Shown piece by piece: positions 1 to 9,647 of a DNA stretch of 64,000 bases (position 1 is the stretch's first letter; every line of letters starts with the position of its first letter). The stretch is taken from the NCBI GenBank assembly GCA_014652975.1, contig BMZV01000004.1:124001-188000 (forward strand). Direction: 5' to 3'. This stretch comes from Kocuria marina (GTDB taxonomy: Bacteria > Actinomycetota > Actinomycetes > Actinomycetales > Micrococcaceae). Under the pieces are notes generated by a model. The model was given only the letters and a program-made list of their open reading frames with translations. It was not told where the DNA came from and made no database searches. Made by a program: the position numbers and the translations under genes.

Positions 1-8
1 CCGTTCAC
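1..8 (-). CDS. Possible 5' end of the gene following prmC (partial)
   Basis: Only a GTG start codon (positions 8-6) and under two further codons lie in the window. A purine-rich GGGAGA sits about six bases upstream on the minus strand, which suits a ribosome binding site. In many actinobacteria the gene after prfA-prmC encodes the threonylcarbamoyl-AMP synthase (Sua5/TsaC family), so that is the likeliest identity. This is inference from synteny; the protein itself is not visible. Confidence 0.3.
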
Positions 9-49
9 GGTACGTCTCCCGGCACGACGGCGCTGCGGCGCCCGGTCTC

Positions 50-916
50 TCAGCCCCCCGGCCCCGGCAGCGTGGCGGTCGTGGCCCGCGGGCGGTCGGT
101 CAGGTCGTGGTACGTGCGGATGTCCCGGAACCCCCGGTCCTCGAGGGCGCGGGCGACGGCCGCGACCTGGGACTCGGCGTGTTCCATGACGAACGAACCG
201 CCCGGACGCAGGATCCGCACGGCGGTGTCCATCGCGGCGCACGGGAACGTCATCCCGGTCTCGTCCCCGCCGTACAGCGCCGTGGGTGGATCGTAATCGC
301 GTACCTCGGGATCCTCCGGGATCTCACCGTCCGGGACGTAGGGTGGGTTGGTCACGACCACGCAGAACCGCCCCGCCGACTCGACCGTGACATCGCGGTA
401 GTCGGATTCGAGCAAGCGCACGCGGGAGCCCGCCAGATTGCGCCGGGTCCACTCCAGTGCGGCCGGTTCGCGTTCCACGGCGGTGACCCTACTCGCGGGA
501 TCCTCGCTCGCCACGGCCAGGGCTATCGCGCCACTGCCCGTCCCGAGGTCGATGACCCCCGGGTGGGTCTCGCCGGCCCCGCGCCATACGCGCACCAGAT
601 CCAGGGTCAATTGGACGAGCAGTTCGGTCTCCGGTCGGGGGACGAAGACCCCGGGACCCACCGCGAGCTCGAGCTTACGGAACGGGGCCGTGCCCGTGAT
701 GTGTTGCAGGGGCTCACGCCGTGCGCGGCGTTCCACGAGGTCGCGGTACCCGTGCGGTTCCGGCGCGCCCAGGATGGCCCGCGCTTCGGTGTCCCCGCGG
801 CCCAGGCCCAGCGTGTGGGCGGCGAGCAACACGGCGTCGACGTCCGGGGAGGCCACACCCGCGCGAAGCAACCGGGACCGGCCCCACGCGATCGCCTGGG
901 CGAGAGTCGTGGCCAC
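50..916 (-). CDS. prmC: Release factor glutamine methyltransferase PrmC (HemK)
   Basis: This 288-residue protein is a SAM-dependent methyltransferase that methylates the glutamine of the GGQ motif in release factors RF1 and RF2. An N-terminal helical substrate-binding domain (about 1-85) is followed by a Rossmann methyltransferase domain. The SAM loop DLGTGSG is at residues 123-129 and the NPPY catalytic motif of glutamine/adenine N-methyltransferases at 190-193. It lies six bases downstream of prfA, its substrate's gene, and is surely cotranscribed with it. Length and motifs are normal for the family. Confidence 0.95.
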   Translation of the reverse strand: MATTLAQAIAWGRSRLLRAGVASPDVDAVLLAAHTLGLGRGDTEARAILGAPEPHGYRDLVERRARREPLQHITGTAPFRKLELAVGPGVFVPRPETELLVQLTLDLVRVWRGAGETHPGVIDLGTGSGAIALAVASEDPASRVTAVEREPAALEWTRRNLAGSRVRLLESDYRDVTVESAGRFCVVVTNPPYVPDGEIPEDPEVRDYDPPTALYGGDETGMTFPCAAMDTAVRILRPGGSFVMEHAESQVAAVARALEDRGFRDIRTYHDLTDRPRATTATLPGPGG

Positions 917-922
917 GGGAAG

Positions 923-2029
923 TTACTTCCCGCCCGCGGACCCGTGCTGTGCGGAGTCCTGACCCAGTTGTTCCAACCGGTGCTTCTCGTCCAGTTCCAC
1001 GGCGGAGGCGATCACGGGTTCCAATGCGCCGTCCAGGACGTGGTCCAGGTTGTAGGCCTTGTACCCGGTGCGGTGGTCCGCGATGCGGTTCTCGGGGAAG
1101 TTGTAGGTGCGGATGCGTTCCGAACGGTCCACGGTGCGCACCTGCGACTTGCGGGCCGCGGCGTTCTCGGCGTCGATCTGTTCCTGCTGGTGCGCGAGCA
1201 ACCGGGCGCGCAACACGCGCATGGCCGCCTCACGGTTCTGCAGCTGGGACTTCTCGTTTTGCATGGACACCACGATGCCCGTAGGGACGTGCGTGATCCG
1301 CACCGCGGAGTCCGTGGTGTTCACCGACTGCCCACCCGGACCCGAGGACCGGTAGACGTCGATCTTGAGGTCGTTCTGGTTGATGTCGATCTCGTCCGGC
1401 TCGTCCACCTCGGGGAAGACCAGCACCCCCGCAGCGGACGTGTGCACGCGCCCCTGGGACTCGGTCACGGGCACCCGCTGCACGCGATGCACCCCGCCCT
1501 CGTACTTGAACCGGGCCCACGCGCCCTCGGCCGGATCGGAGGAGGACCCCTTGACCGCGAGCTGGACGTCCTTGTAGCCGCCCAGTTCGGTGGGGGTTGA
1601 CGAGAGGATCTCGGTCTTGAGCCCGGATTGTTCCGCGAAGCGCATGTACATGCGCAGTAGGTCCCCGGCGAACAGGGCGGATTCGTCCCCGCCCTCACCC
1701 GCCTTGACCTCGAGGATTACGTTGCGGCCGTCGTCCGGGTCCCGCGGGATGAGCTTGCGGCGCAGTTCCTCGCGCGCCACGACGAGCTCGTCCTCAAGGG
1801 GCTTGACCTCCGCGGCGAGTTCGGGATCCACGCTCCCGAGCTCGCGCGCGGTGCCCAGGTCCTCGGAGATGCGTTCCACCCGGCGATGCGCCTCGACGAT
1901 GCCGTTGAGTTCGGAGTAGCGCCGACCCAGTTTCCTGGCCTTGCTCGCGTCCGCGTGGACGGCGGGATCCGCCAGGGCGCGCTGGAGCTCGGCGTGCTCA
2001 TCCAGCAGCGGCTGAACGGGGTCGGACAT
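923..2029 (-). CDS. prfA: Peptide chain release factor 1 (RF1)
   Basis: RF1 recognises UAA and UAG stop codons in the ribosomal A site and triggers peptidyl-tRNA hydrolysis. The 368-residue protein has the RF1 codon-reading tripeptide PVT at 187-189 and the GGQ catalytic loop at 232-234, followed by the conserved [10 protein letters not shown] stretch. It begins with ATG and sits between rho and prmC on the same strand, so prmC modification and RF1 production are coupled. Nothing is missing or truncated. The window's second release factor gene, prfB (RF2), is at 41.0-42.2 kb. Confidence 0.97.
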   Translation of the reverse strand: MSDPVQPLLDEHAELQRALADPAVHADASKARKLGRRYSELNGIVEAHRRVERISEDLGTARELGSVDPELAAEVKPLEDELVVAREELRRKLIPRDPDDGRNVILEVKAGEGGDESALFAGDLLRMYMRFAEQSGLKTEILSSTPTELGGYKDVQLAVKGSSSDPAEGAWARFKYEGGVHRVQRVPVTESQGRVHTSAAGVLVFPEVDEPDEIDINQNDLKIDVYRSSGPGGQSVNTTDSAVRITHVPTGIVVSMQNEKSQLQNREAAMRVLRARLLAHQQEQIDAENAAARKSQVRTVDRSERIRTYNFPENRIADHRTGYKAYNLDHVLDGALEPVIASAVELDEKHRLEQLGQDSAQHGSAGGK

Positions 2030-2077
2030 ACGGTGCTCTCCTGGGATCGACGGGTGGAACGCGGTGCTCGCGGGTTC

Positions 2078-4204
2078 CTAGTGACCGGCCAGCGTGGTCT
2101 TCTGGACCTGCAGCAGGAACTCGGTGTTGGACTGGGTATCCCGCAGCTTGCTCGTGAGCAGTTCCAGGGCCTGCTGCTGTTCCAGACCGGAGAGCACGCG
2201 GCGCAGCCGCCACATGATCTTGATCTCGTCCGCGGACAGCAGGTTCTCCTCGCGGCGGGTACCGGAGGAATTGACGTCCACGGCCGGGAAGATCCGCCGG
2301 TCCGCGAGCTGACGGGACAGGCGCAGTTCCATGTTGCCCGTGCCCTTGAACTCCTCGAAGATGACCTCGTCCATCTTGGACCCGGTCTCCACGAGCGCGG
2401 TCGCGAGGATGGTCAGCGAGCCACCGTTCTCGATGTTGCGCGCGGCGCCGAAGAACTTCTTGGGCGGGTACAGCGCGGCGGAGTCCACACCACCGGAGAG
2501 GATGCGGCCGGACGCCGGTGCCGAGAGGTTGTACGCGCGGCCCAGGCGGGTCATGGAGTCCAGCAGGACCACCACGTCCATGCCCATCTCCACCAGGCGC
2601 TTGGCCCGCTCGATCGCGAGCTCCGCGACCGTGGTGTGGTCGTCCGCAGGCCGGTCGAAGGTCGAGGCGATAACCTCACCCTTGACCGTGCGCTGCATGT
2701 CCGTGACCTCTTCGGGGCGCTCGTCCACGAGCACCATCATGAGGTGGACCTCGGGGTTGTTGGTCGTGATCGCGTTGGCGATCGATTGCAGCATGAGCGT
2801 CTTACCGGCCTTGGGCGGGGAAACGATCAGACCGCGCTGGCCCTTGCCGATCGGGGCCACGAGATCCACCACGCGGGGACCGATCTTCTTGGGCTCGGTC
2901 TCCAGGCGCAGCCGCTCCTGGGGGTACAGCGGGACGAGCTTGTTGAACTCGACCCGGTCCTTGTTCTCCTCGGGCTTGCGGCCGTTGACCGTGGTCAGCT
3001 GCACGAGCGCGGAGAACTTCTGGCGCGAGTTGTTGTGTTGTTCGCCCTCGCGGGGAGCACGGATGGCACCCACGATCGCGTCGCCCTTGCGCAGGTTGTT
3101 CTTCTTGACCTGGGACAGGCTCACGTACACGTCCGACGGGCCGGGCAGGTAGCCCGAGGTGCGCACGAACGCGTAGTTGTCGAGCACGTCCAGGATGCCC
3201 GCCACGGGCAGCAGGACGTCGTCCTCGGTGATCTCGACGTCGTCCACGTCCGGACCGTTGTGCCGGTTGCGACGGTTGCGCCGCTCGTTGCGGTCGTTGC
3301 GATCGTTACGGTCGTTGCGATTGCGATTGCGCCGGTTGCGGCGGGAGTTGCCCTCACCGTCGTTGTTGCGATCGTTGTTGTTGCGGTTGCGCCGGTCGTT
3401 GCGGTTCTGGTTGTCCTGACCGCCGTCCTTGGGGTCACCGGAATCGTTGGAACCGCCTTGGCCCTTGGAGTCACGGCGGTTGTCCCGGTCCTGACCGTTG
3501 TCCTTGGAATCCTTCTGGTGGTTGGCGTGGCGGGAACCGTCCACCTGACCCTGCTTGTTCTCGCGCCGGTTCTCGTCCTGGGACGAGCCGTTCTGCTCGG
3601 ACTTCTCGTTGCGGCGACCGCGCTGGTTGCGCTGGCCGCGCCCGGACTCGTTGCCGGAGTCGTCAGAGCCCTGGGCGGAGTCCTGCCCGGACTCGTCTCG
3701 GCCCTTCTCCGCCTGGTCCTTGTCCTGCTGGTTCTGGGCGGAACGGTCCTGGCCGGAGCGCCCGTGCTCACCCGTGCCGCTGGCCGTGGCGCGCCGGGAA
3801 CGGCGCGAACCGCTCTGCCGCGGGACGTTCTGTTCGCCGTTCTCGCTCTCCGAGCCCTCCTGGGGCTTCGAGGAGGAGTCCGACGACGCCGCGTCCGCGT
3901 CCGCGGCGGCCGGAGCGGCGTCGGCGGAGGACGACTGCGGAGCGTCGGAGGAGTGGCGCTGGGAGGCCTTGCGAGCGGTCTGCTCGATCTTGGCCTCCAC
4001 GGCTTTGTCGCGTTCGGCGACGACGCCCCCGCGCTGGTGGGCCTCGATGGCCTCGACCAGGAGGGACTTGCGCATGCGACGCGCGCCGGTAATGCCCAAC
4101 TGGGCCGCGAGGGCCTGCAGCTGCGCGAGTTTGAGCCCGGACAGACCGGTGCTCTGGGCGTTCGAGGTGTCCGTTCCCTGTTCGGGGGCGGTGGTTTCTG
4201 TCAC
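2078..4204 (-). CDS. rho: Transcription termination factor Rho with a long hydrophilic insert
   Basis: Rho is the hexameric RNA-dependent ATPase helicase that ends transcription of untranslated RNA. I chose the GTG at 4204 (VTETTAPEQ), which gives 708 residues and has a GAAGGAAG ribosome binding site; an in-frame extension to 4468 lacks family similarity. The order is an N-terminal RhoN domain (about 20-65), then about 260 residues of very polar sequence rich in Asp, Arg, Asn, Gln, Gly and Ser with NDR-type repeats (about 66-325), then the cold-shock RNA-binding fold and the RecA-like ATPase with the P-loop PPKAGKT. E. coli Rho has 419 residues; long inserts are known in actinobacterial Rho, for example Micrococcus luteus. 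It precedes prfA by about 50 bases. Confidence 0.95.
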   Translation of the reverse strand: MTETTAPEQGTDTSNAQSTGLSGLKLAQLQALAAQLGITGARRMRKSLLVEAIEAHQRGGVVAERDKAVEAKIEQTARKASQRHSSDAPQSSSADAAPAAADADAASSDSSSKPQEGSESENGEQNVPRQSGSRRSRRATASGTGEHGRSGQDRSAQNQQDKDQAEKGRDESGQDSAQGSDDSGNESGRGQRNQRGRRNEKSEQNGSSQDENRRENKQGQVDGSRHANHQKDSKDNGQDRDNRRDSKGQGGSNDSGDPKDGGQDNQNRNDRRNRNNNDRNNDGEGNSRRNRRNRNRNDRNDRNDRNERRNRRNRHNGPDVDDVEITEDDVLLPVAGILDVLDNYAFVRTSGYLPGPSDVYVSLSQVKKNNLRKGDAIVGAIRAPREGEQHNNSRQKFSALVQLTTVNGRKPEENKDRVEFNKLVPLYPQERLRLETEPKKIGPRVVDLVAPIGKGQRGLIVSPPKAGKTLMLQSIANAITTNNPEVHLMMVLVDERPEEVTDMQRTVKGEVIASTFDRPADDHTTVAELAIERAKRLVEMGMDVVVLLDSMTRLGRAYNLSAPASGRILSGGVDSAALYPPKKFFGAARNIENGGSLTILATALVETGSKMDEVIFEEFKGTGNMELRLSRQLADRRIFPAVDVNSSGTRREENLLSADEIKIMWRLRRVLSGLEQQQALELLTSKLRDTQSNTEFLLQVQKTTLAGH

Positions 4205-4362
4205 GAAGCTTCCTTCTGACTCGATGGGGGTTGCGGCACTCAGATCGCCAGCAACCCGACGATGATGGTGTGGGCCACCCGCGGCGGGCCACGAAAGTGC
4301 GCGCCGGAGGCGCGCGTCATCAGCAATGAAGTCCCCCGAATCTCCCGCGGAGCCGGGACGCC

Positions 4363-4368
4363 ACATTA
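4363..4368 (-). promoter_or_regulatory. Candidate -10 element upstream of rho
   Basis: TAATGT on the minus strand is a good sigma-70-type -10 hexamer about 160 bases before the rho start, with no strong -35 element. It implies a long untranslated rho leader. Rho genes of other bacteria are often autoregulated through such leaders; that is an analogy here. The rest of the 4205-4495 gap holds one GC-rich hairpin (around 4298-4315) and no convincing gene. Confidence 0.35.
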
Positions 4369-4495
4369 CAGAGGTGGCTGGTCTACGCGGAAGAGGATCG
4401 CAGAGAGGCGACGCGGTCGAACACCTGCGTTGAGGAACTGCGCACGAGGCTCGGCTGCGGGGTTGCACTGTCCGGCACGGACGCGAACCCGGGGC

Positions 4496-5557
4496 CTATT
4501 GCGTGGATACGCTCACTTTAGCACCCTCTTCGGGCACCCGCAGGACATGAACACGCCACGTCACCGTCCGCCCCTGGTACTCGTGCGCCGGCGACGCCGC
4601 GTCCGCCGCGATCTCCTCGATCGCCGCAGCCACGCGCCCAGCGTGCTCCGCGCCGTTCGCGAGCGTGAGCACGGTGGGGCCCGCACCCGAGATCAGGGCG
4701 GCGTGACCGAGGTCGCGCAATCGGGTCATGAGCTCGCAGCTCGGTGCCATGGCCTGTGCGCGGTAGGGCTGGTGCAGCAGGTCGAACGTCGCGGGCACGA
4801 GCAGCTCGGGCCGTTCGCCCAGGGCCGCAACCAGAAGCGCCGCGCGGCCGGCGTTCACGGCCGCCGTGCGATGCGCGACCATCTCCGGCAGCAGCCCGCG
4901 GGCCACCGACGTGGCGACTTCGAAGTCGGGCACCGCGACCACGGGAACCACGTCCGGATGCACGCGCACGGGCACGCTGTGGAAACGGCCTTCGTCCTCG
5001 TACGAGATCGTCAGACCACCCAGCAGGGTGGGGGCCACGTTGTCCGGGTGTCCCTCCATGTGGGAGCACACCTGCAGCACCGCATCCGGTGAGAGCCGGT
5101 GGGATGCGGGGAGCAGCGCGTTGGCCGCGAGGACACCGGCGACCACCGCGGAGGCCGAGGAGCCCATGCCCCGGCCGTGCGGGATCGCGTTGTGGGCGCG
5201 CAAGCGCAGCGGGGGCAGCTCACCGGCCCCGGCGGCGTCGAACGCGGCCTGCATGGCACGGATCACCAGGTGCTCGGGACCGCGCGGCACGCCCGCCGCG
5301 CCCTCCCCCGAGAGGTCGAACTCGAGTCCGCGCTCGATGCGCGTGAGCGTCACGGTGTCGTAGTGACCCAGCGCGAGACCGAGCGAGTCGAAGCCCGGGC
5401 CCACGTTGCCCGTGGAGCCGGGGACCCGCACGCTCACGGTGGTACCCACGGGCGTGATGGCGCCCGGCACGTTCCCGGTGCGGGGTGCGCTGTCGGTGTC
5501 GGGCGCGTCGGAGCGGGTGGCGTGCAACGGTGCGTTATTCACGGCGGAGCCGGTCAT
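4496..5557 (-). CDS. thrB: Homoserine kinase
   Basis: ThrB phosphorylates homoserine with ATP to give O-phosphohomoserine, the substrate of threonine synthase. The protein has 353 residues from ATG 5557, whose codon overlaps the thrC stop in an ATGA junction, indicating translational coupling. GHMP-kinase motifs are visible: the N-terminal [16 protein letters not shown] (about 45-60) and the ATP-binding loop [12 protein letters not shown] (126-137). About 30 poorly conserved residues precede the kinase domain. It is the last gene of the hom-thrC-thrB cluster and is followed by rho after about 290 bases. Confidence 0.96.
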   Translation of the reverse strand: MTGSAVNNAPLHATRSDAPDTDSAPRTGNVPGAITPVGTTVSVRVPGSTGNVGPGFDSLGLALGHYDTVTLTRIERGLEFDLSGEGAAGVPRGPEHLVIRAMQAAFDAAGAGELPPLRLRAHNAIPHGRGMGSSASAVVAGVLAANALLPASHRLSPDAVLQVCSHMEGHPDNVAPTLLGGLTISYEDEGRFHSVPVRVHPDVVPVVAVPDFEVATSVARGLLPEMVAHRTAAVNAGRAALLVAALGERPELLVPATFDLLHQPYRAQAMAPSCELMTRLRDLGHAALISGAGPTVLTLANGAEHAGRVAAAIEEIAADAASPAHEYQGRTVTWRVHVLRVPEEGAKVSVSTQ

Positions 5558-6663
5558 TCCAGGCCGAGGGCCGAGGCCACGGAGACCACGTCGAAGGCCA
5601 CGCGCTTGGGCTCGGCGGCCGTGGGGTCCTCGGCCTCGGCGCCCTTGATCGCCCACTGGGGGTCCTTCAGGCCGTGGCCCGTGACGGTCACCACGATCGT
5701 CGCGTCCGTGGGTACCTCCCCGGCCCGGGCCTTCTTGAGCAGACCCGCCACTCCGGACGCGGAGCCCGGTTCCACGAACACGCCCTCGCGGGACGAGAGC
5801 CAGCGGTGGGCCTCGAGGATCTCGACGTCGCTCACGGAGTCGATGAGCCCGCCGGACTCGTCACGCGCGGCGATGGCCGTGTCCCAGGACGCGGGGTTGC
5901 CGATCCGGATCGCGGTCGCGATGGTCTCCGGTTCCGTCACGGGATGGCCCAGCACGAGAGGTGCGGCACCCTCCGCCTGGAAGCCCCACATGGCGGGCGT
6001 GCGGGTGGACACCGCGGACAGGGTCTCACCCGAGGTGGCCGGGGTCTCCTGCGCGTACTCTCGGTAGCCCTTCCAGTACGCCGTGATGTTCCCGGCGTTG
6101 CCCACGGGCAGCACGTGAATGTCCGGGGCGTCGCCCAGTGTGTCCACGACCTCGAAGGCCGCGGTCTTCTGACCCTCGATCCGGTACGGGTTCACGGAGT
6201 TGACCAGGAAGACCGGGTAGGACTCGGAGAGCTTGCGCGCGACCTCCAGGCAGTTGTCGAAGTTGCCGTCGATCTGGATGATGTCCGCGCCGTGGGCCAC
6301 GGCCTGGGACATTTTGCCCATGGAGATCTTGCCCTCCGGCACGAGCACCGCGCTGCGCATCCCGGCCTGCTTGGCGTACGCCGCCGCGGACGCGGACGTG
6401 TTGCCGGTGGACGCGCACACCACGGCCTTGGCCCCGGACTCCTTGGCCTTGGTGATGGCCATGGTCATCCCGCGGTCCTTGAACGAACCGGTGGGGTTCA
6501 TGCCCTCGAACTTGAGCCACACCGTGGAGCCCGTGAGCTCGGACAGCGCCCGCGCCTGGATCAGAGGGGTGCCACCCTCTCCCATGGTGATGACCTCGGT
6601 CTGCTTGGTGACCGGCAACCGGTCCTTGTACTCGTTGATGACGCCCTGCCAGACGTGTGCCAT
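5554..6663 (-). CDS. thrC: Threonine synthase
   Basis: ThrC is a pyridoxal-phosphate enzyme converting O-phosphohomoserine to threonine and phosphate. The 369-residue protein shows the PLP-lysine motif GSFKDRGM with Lys62, the phosphate-binding loop [11 protein letters not shown], and the compact length of the short actinobacterial class. It begins MAHVWQGVI and lies about 60 bases after hom. That gap contains a strong GC hairpin (6691-6716), so thrC and thrB may be expressed differently from hom. Confidence 0.96.
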   Translation of the reverse strand: MAHVWQGVINEYKDRLPVTKQTEVITMGEGGTPLIQARALSELTGSTVWLKFEGMNPTGSFKDRGMTMAITKAKESGAKAVVCASTGNTSASAAAYAKQAGMRSAVLVPEGKISMGKMSQAVAHGADIIQIDGNFDNCLEVARKLSESYPVFLVNSVNPYRIEGQKTAAFEVVDTLGDAPDIHVLPVGNAGNITAYWKGYREYAQETPATSGETLSAVSTRTPAMWGFQAEGAAPLVLGHPVTEPETIATAIRIGNPASWDTAIAARDESGGLIDSVSDVEILEAHRWLSSREGVFVEPGSASGVAGLLKKARAGEVPTDATIVVTVTGHGLKDPQWAIKGAEAEDPTAAEPKRVAFDVVSVASALGLE

Positions 6664-6690
6664 GCCGCGTGCTCCTCGGTTCGACTCGTG

Positions 6691-6716
6691 GCCCCGCGCC
6701 GCGTGGTGCGCGGGGC
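6691..6716 (-). terminator. Intercistronic hairpin between hom and thrC
   Basis: Nine-base arms GCCCCGCGC and GCGCGGGGC enclose an eight-base loop. There is no T run after it on the minus strand, so it is more likely an RNA-processing or partial attenuation site than a full terminator. Confidence 0.35.
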
Positions 6717-6725
6717 GCTCAAGAA

Positions 6726-8042
6726 TTATTCTCCGGCTTCCACCGGTGTGACGGACACGATGTCCCGCACCACGTCCAGCTCGCGCAGGGCCGCGACCGT
6801 GGCCATGAGGGACGCGTGTCGGCCGCTGTGCGTCACGAGCCGCAGCTGGGACATCCCGGGGGCGTCCGGGTCCTCGATCTGCAGCATCGTGGAGATCGAG
6901 ACCCCGTGGTCCGCGAACACCTGGGCCAGTTGCGCGAGCGCACCCAGTCGGTCCGTGACGGCCACCGTGATGGACAGCCGCGTGGTGGCGTCGTCCATGC
7001 TCACGGCGGGCAGCGCCGCGTAGGCGTCGAGCGGGATGCCCTGAGCTCCCAGCGCGATCGCGCGCGCCGCGGAGACGAGGTCGCCCAGCACCGCCGACGC
7101 CGTGGGGTGACCACCCGCGCCCTGTCCGTAGAACATGAGGGAACCCGCGTTCGCGGCCTCCACGAACACCGCGTTGTACGCGCCGTGCACACCCGCGAGC
7201 ACGTGGTCGCGCGGGATCATCACGGGGTTCACGCGCAGATTCACGCCGTCACCGCAGCGCTCGCCCACGGACAGCAGCTTGATCACGTACCCCGCCTCGC
7301 GGGCGGCCGCGACGTCCTGCGCCGTGATGCCCGTGATCCCCACGCAGTGCACGTCCGCGATCGTGTAGGTCGAGTGGAACGCGAGGGACGCGAGCACGGC
7401 GGCCTTGGCGGCGGCGTCGTGCCCCTCGACGTCCGCGGTGGGGTCCGCCTCGGCGTAGCCGAGCTCCTGAGCTTGCGCGAGGGCGTCGTCGAACGCGGCC
7501 CCCGTGGTGTCCATCTGGTCCAGGATGAAGTTGGTGGTCCCGTTCATGATGCCCAGGAAACGGTTGACCCGGTCCCCCGCGAGCGAGTCGCGCATGGGGC
7601 GCACGATGGGGATCGCGCCGGCCACCGCGGCCTCGTAGGACAACTGGGCGCCCGACGCCGCCGCGGCGTCGTGCAGTTCGCGCCCGTGCTCCGCGAGCAG
7701 CGCCTTGTTGCCCGTGATCACGGACTTCCCGGCGTTCAGGGCACGCAGCACTCGCGTGCGCGTGGGTTCGATCCCGCCGGTCAGCTCCACCACCACGTCC
7801 GCGGCGTCGATCACCGCGTCCGCGTCCGTGGTCAGCAGTTCCGCGGGCAGCTCCGTGTCCCGCGGGGCTTGCGGATTGCGCACGGCCACGCCGCTCAGTT
7901 CCAGGCGCACGCCGCTGCGCAGGGCCAGCTCATGGGCGTGGTTGAGCAGCACGCGGGCCACCTGGGAGCCCACGGTGCCAGCACCCAACAGGCCCACTTT
8001 CAGCACGGGCGTCTCGCGGTCGGTTGCGGGTGAAGTGTTCAT
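6726..8042 (-). CDS. hom: Homoserine dehydrogenase
   Basis: Hom reduces aspartate semialdehyde to homoserine with NAD(P)H, the branch point towards threonine and methionine. From ATG 8042 ([10 protein letters not shown]) it is 438 residues. The nucleotide-binding loop [13 protein letters not shown] is at about 18-30, the catalytic domain follows, and a C-terminal ACT domain (about 355-435) would bind threonine for feedback inhibition. Longer in-frame starts reach 8348 but run into very GC-rich noncoding-like sequence, so the shorter start is preferred. It lies between lysA and thrC. Confidence 0.95.
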   Translation of the reverse strand: MNTSPATDRETPVLKVGLLGAGTVGSQVARVLLNHAHELALRSGVRLELSGVAVRNPQAPRDTELPAELLTTDADAVIDAADVVVELTGGIEPTRTRVLRALNAGKSVITGNKALLAEHGRELHDAAAASGAQLSYEAAVAGAIPIVRPMRDSLAGDRVNRFLGIMNGTTNFILDQMDTTGAAFDDALAQAQELGYAEADPTADVEGHDAAAKAAVLASLAFHSTYTIADVHCVGITGITAQDVAAAREAGYVIKLLSVGERCGDGVNLRVNPVMIPRDHVLAGVHGAYNAVFVEAANAGSLMFYGQGAGGHPTASAVLGDLVSAARAIALGAQGIPLDAYAALPAVSMDDATTRLSITVAVTDRLGALAQLAQVFADHGVSISTMLQIEDPDAPGMSQLRLVTHSGRHASLMATVAALRELDVVRDIVSVTPVEAGE

Positions 8043-8212
8043 GGCTCCTGGTGTTCTGTCGGGGGCTTGCTGTCGGGGCGTGTCAATGGGTAGGGCCGCG
8101 CCCCGCGGGCGGTCGCGGCCCGGTGGGTGCGGCGAGGCGGGCGCGGCGGGGCGGCGTCCGGCGCGGTGGCGGGGCACGATGTGGCTCGCGCCCCTCGACC
8201 GCGCCGGCCGGC

Positions 8213-9643
8213 TCACACCCCGGTGTCGCGGGCGAGCAGATCCGTGAGGGCCTCGCGGCGCACGATCTCGCGGGTGGCACCGTCCGGTGCGACCGCCACG
8301 ATCCCCGGGCGGGGCAGCCAGTTGTAATTGCTGGACAGGGACCAGCAATACGCACCGGTCACGGGCACCACGAGCAGGTCACCCGCGGTGACGTCCCCGG
8401 GGAGGTAGACGTCCTTGACCACGATGTCACCGGACTCGCAGTGCTTGCCGACCACGCGCGAGAGCACGGGGGTCTCCTCGGACACGCGGTTGGCGAGCAC
8501 GGCGGTGTAGTCGGCGTCGTAGAGCACAGGACGGGCGTTGTCGCTCATGCCGCCGTCCACGGACACGTACCGGCGCTGCACGCCCGGGCTGACCGTGACC
8601 GTCTTGACGGTGCCCACCGTGTAGACCGTGCACCCGGAGGGCCCGGCGATGAACCGGCCCGGTTCGAAGGACAGGTGCGGGGTGGGCAGATCCGAGGACT
8701 CGAGCACGGAAGTGAGCAGCGGGGCGAGGTCCGCGGCGATCGCGGCGACCTCGCGCGGGCTGTCCGCGGCGGTGTACGCCACACCGTGGCCGCCACCCAG
8801 GTCGATCTCGGGCAGCGTCACGTCCCAGCGCTCGGCCACGGTCTCGCGCAGCGCGAAGACGCGCTCGGCGGCCTGACCGAAGCCCTCCGCCGCGAAAATC
8901 TGGGATCCGATGTGGCAGTGCAGCCCGCGCAGGTCCAGTGCATCGGAAGCGTCAACGCATGCAGCCACGGCCACGAGTGCGGGAGAGTCCTCCCCCTCCT
9001 GCACGGGGTTCAGCGAGAGTCCGAACTTCTGGTCCTCGTGGGCGGTCGCGATGAACTCGTGCGTGGACGCGTGCACCCCCGGGGTCACGCGGATCATCAC
9101 GGGCGCGCGGGTGCCGCGGTCGCGGGCCAGCCGTGCCACGAGCTCGATCTCGGCGAGCGAGTCCACGACGATGCGTCCCACGCCCACCTCGAGGGCCCGG
9201 TCGAGTTCCTCCGCGGACTTGTTGTTGCCGTGCAACGCGATCCGGCCCGGGGCCACACCCGCGGCGAGCGCCACGGCGAGTTCCCCGCCGGAGGCGGTGT
9301 CGATATTGAGGCCCTCCTCCGTGGCCCACCGCGCCACGGCGGTGTTCAGCAGGGCCTTGGAGGCGTAATAGACCTCGAGTTCCACGCCGAGAGGATTCAG
9401 GGCGGCCTCGAACGCCTCGCGGAAACCGCGGGCGCGGTCCCGGAAGGTCCGTTCAGAGACCACGTAGCTCGGGGAACCGTGGCGCGCGGCGATCTCGGTC
9501 ACGGGCACGGAATCCACGGTGACGCACCCCGTGTCATCCCGGGCGTACTGGGACGTGAAGACCACGGGGTCCAGTGCCGCGGGGTCCGCGGGGACCTGCA
9601 GCCAGGCCGGGGCGAGCGGGTGGGCGGGAGCGAGTTCGGTCAT
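8213..9643 (-). CDS. lysA: Diaminopimelate decarboxylase
   Basis: LysA makes lysine by decarboxylating meso-diaminopimelate. The 476-residue protein (ATG 9643) is a fold type III PLP enzyme. The PLP lysine is Lys96 in YYASKALLN, the motif HCHIGSQI appears mid-protein, and the ESGD (CESGDI) and YCWSLSSNYN motifs of the active site are present near the C-terminus. It starts four bases after the argS stop, the usual actinobacterial argS-lysA pairing. About 170 bases of extremely GC-rich sequence with no visible gene separate it from hom. Confidence 0.96.
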   Translation of the reverse strand: MTELAPAHPLAPAWLQVPADPAALDPVVFTSQYARDDTGCVTVDSVPVTEIAARHGSPSYVVSERTFRDRARGFREAFEAALNPLGVELEVYYASKALLNTAVARWATEEGLNIDTASGGELAVALAAGVAPGRIALHGNNKSAEELDRALEVGVGRIVVDSLAEIELVARLARDRGTRAPVMIRVTPGVHASTHEFIATAHEDQKFGLSLNPVQEGEDSPALVAVAACVDASDALDLRGLHCHIGSQIFAAEGFGQAAERVFALRETVAERWDVTLPEIDLGGGHGVAYTAADSPREVAAIAADLAPLLTSVLESSDLPTPHLSFEPGRFIAGPSGCTVYTVGTVKTVTVSPGVQRRYVSVDGGMSDNARPVLYDADYTAVLANRVSEETPVLSRVVGKHCESGDIVVKDVYLPGDVTAGDLLVVPVTGAYCWSLSSNYNWLPRPGIVAVAPDGATREIVRREALTDLLARDTGV

Positions 9644-9647
9644 GGGA

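Noticed and set aside
1886..4219. A long plus-strand frame across the rho region with a very hydrophobic Val/Ala/Leu stretch
   Set aside because: It is the reverse complement of the Asp/Arg/Asn-rich insert of rho; the minus-strand product has clear Rho domains.
6660..8212. Threonine or lysine riboswitch/attenuator near hom, thrC and lysA
   Set aside because: The gaps hold only GC hairpins; no Thr- or Lys-rich leader peptide or known aptamer pattern was found.
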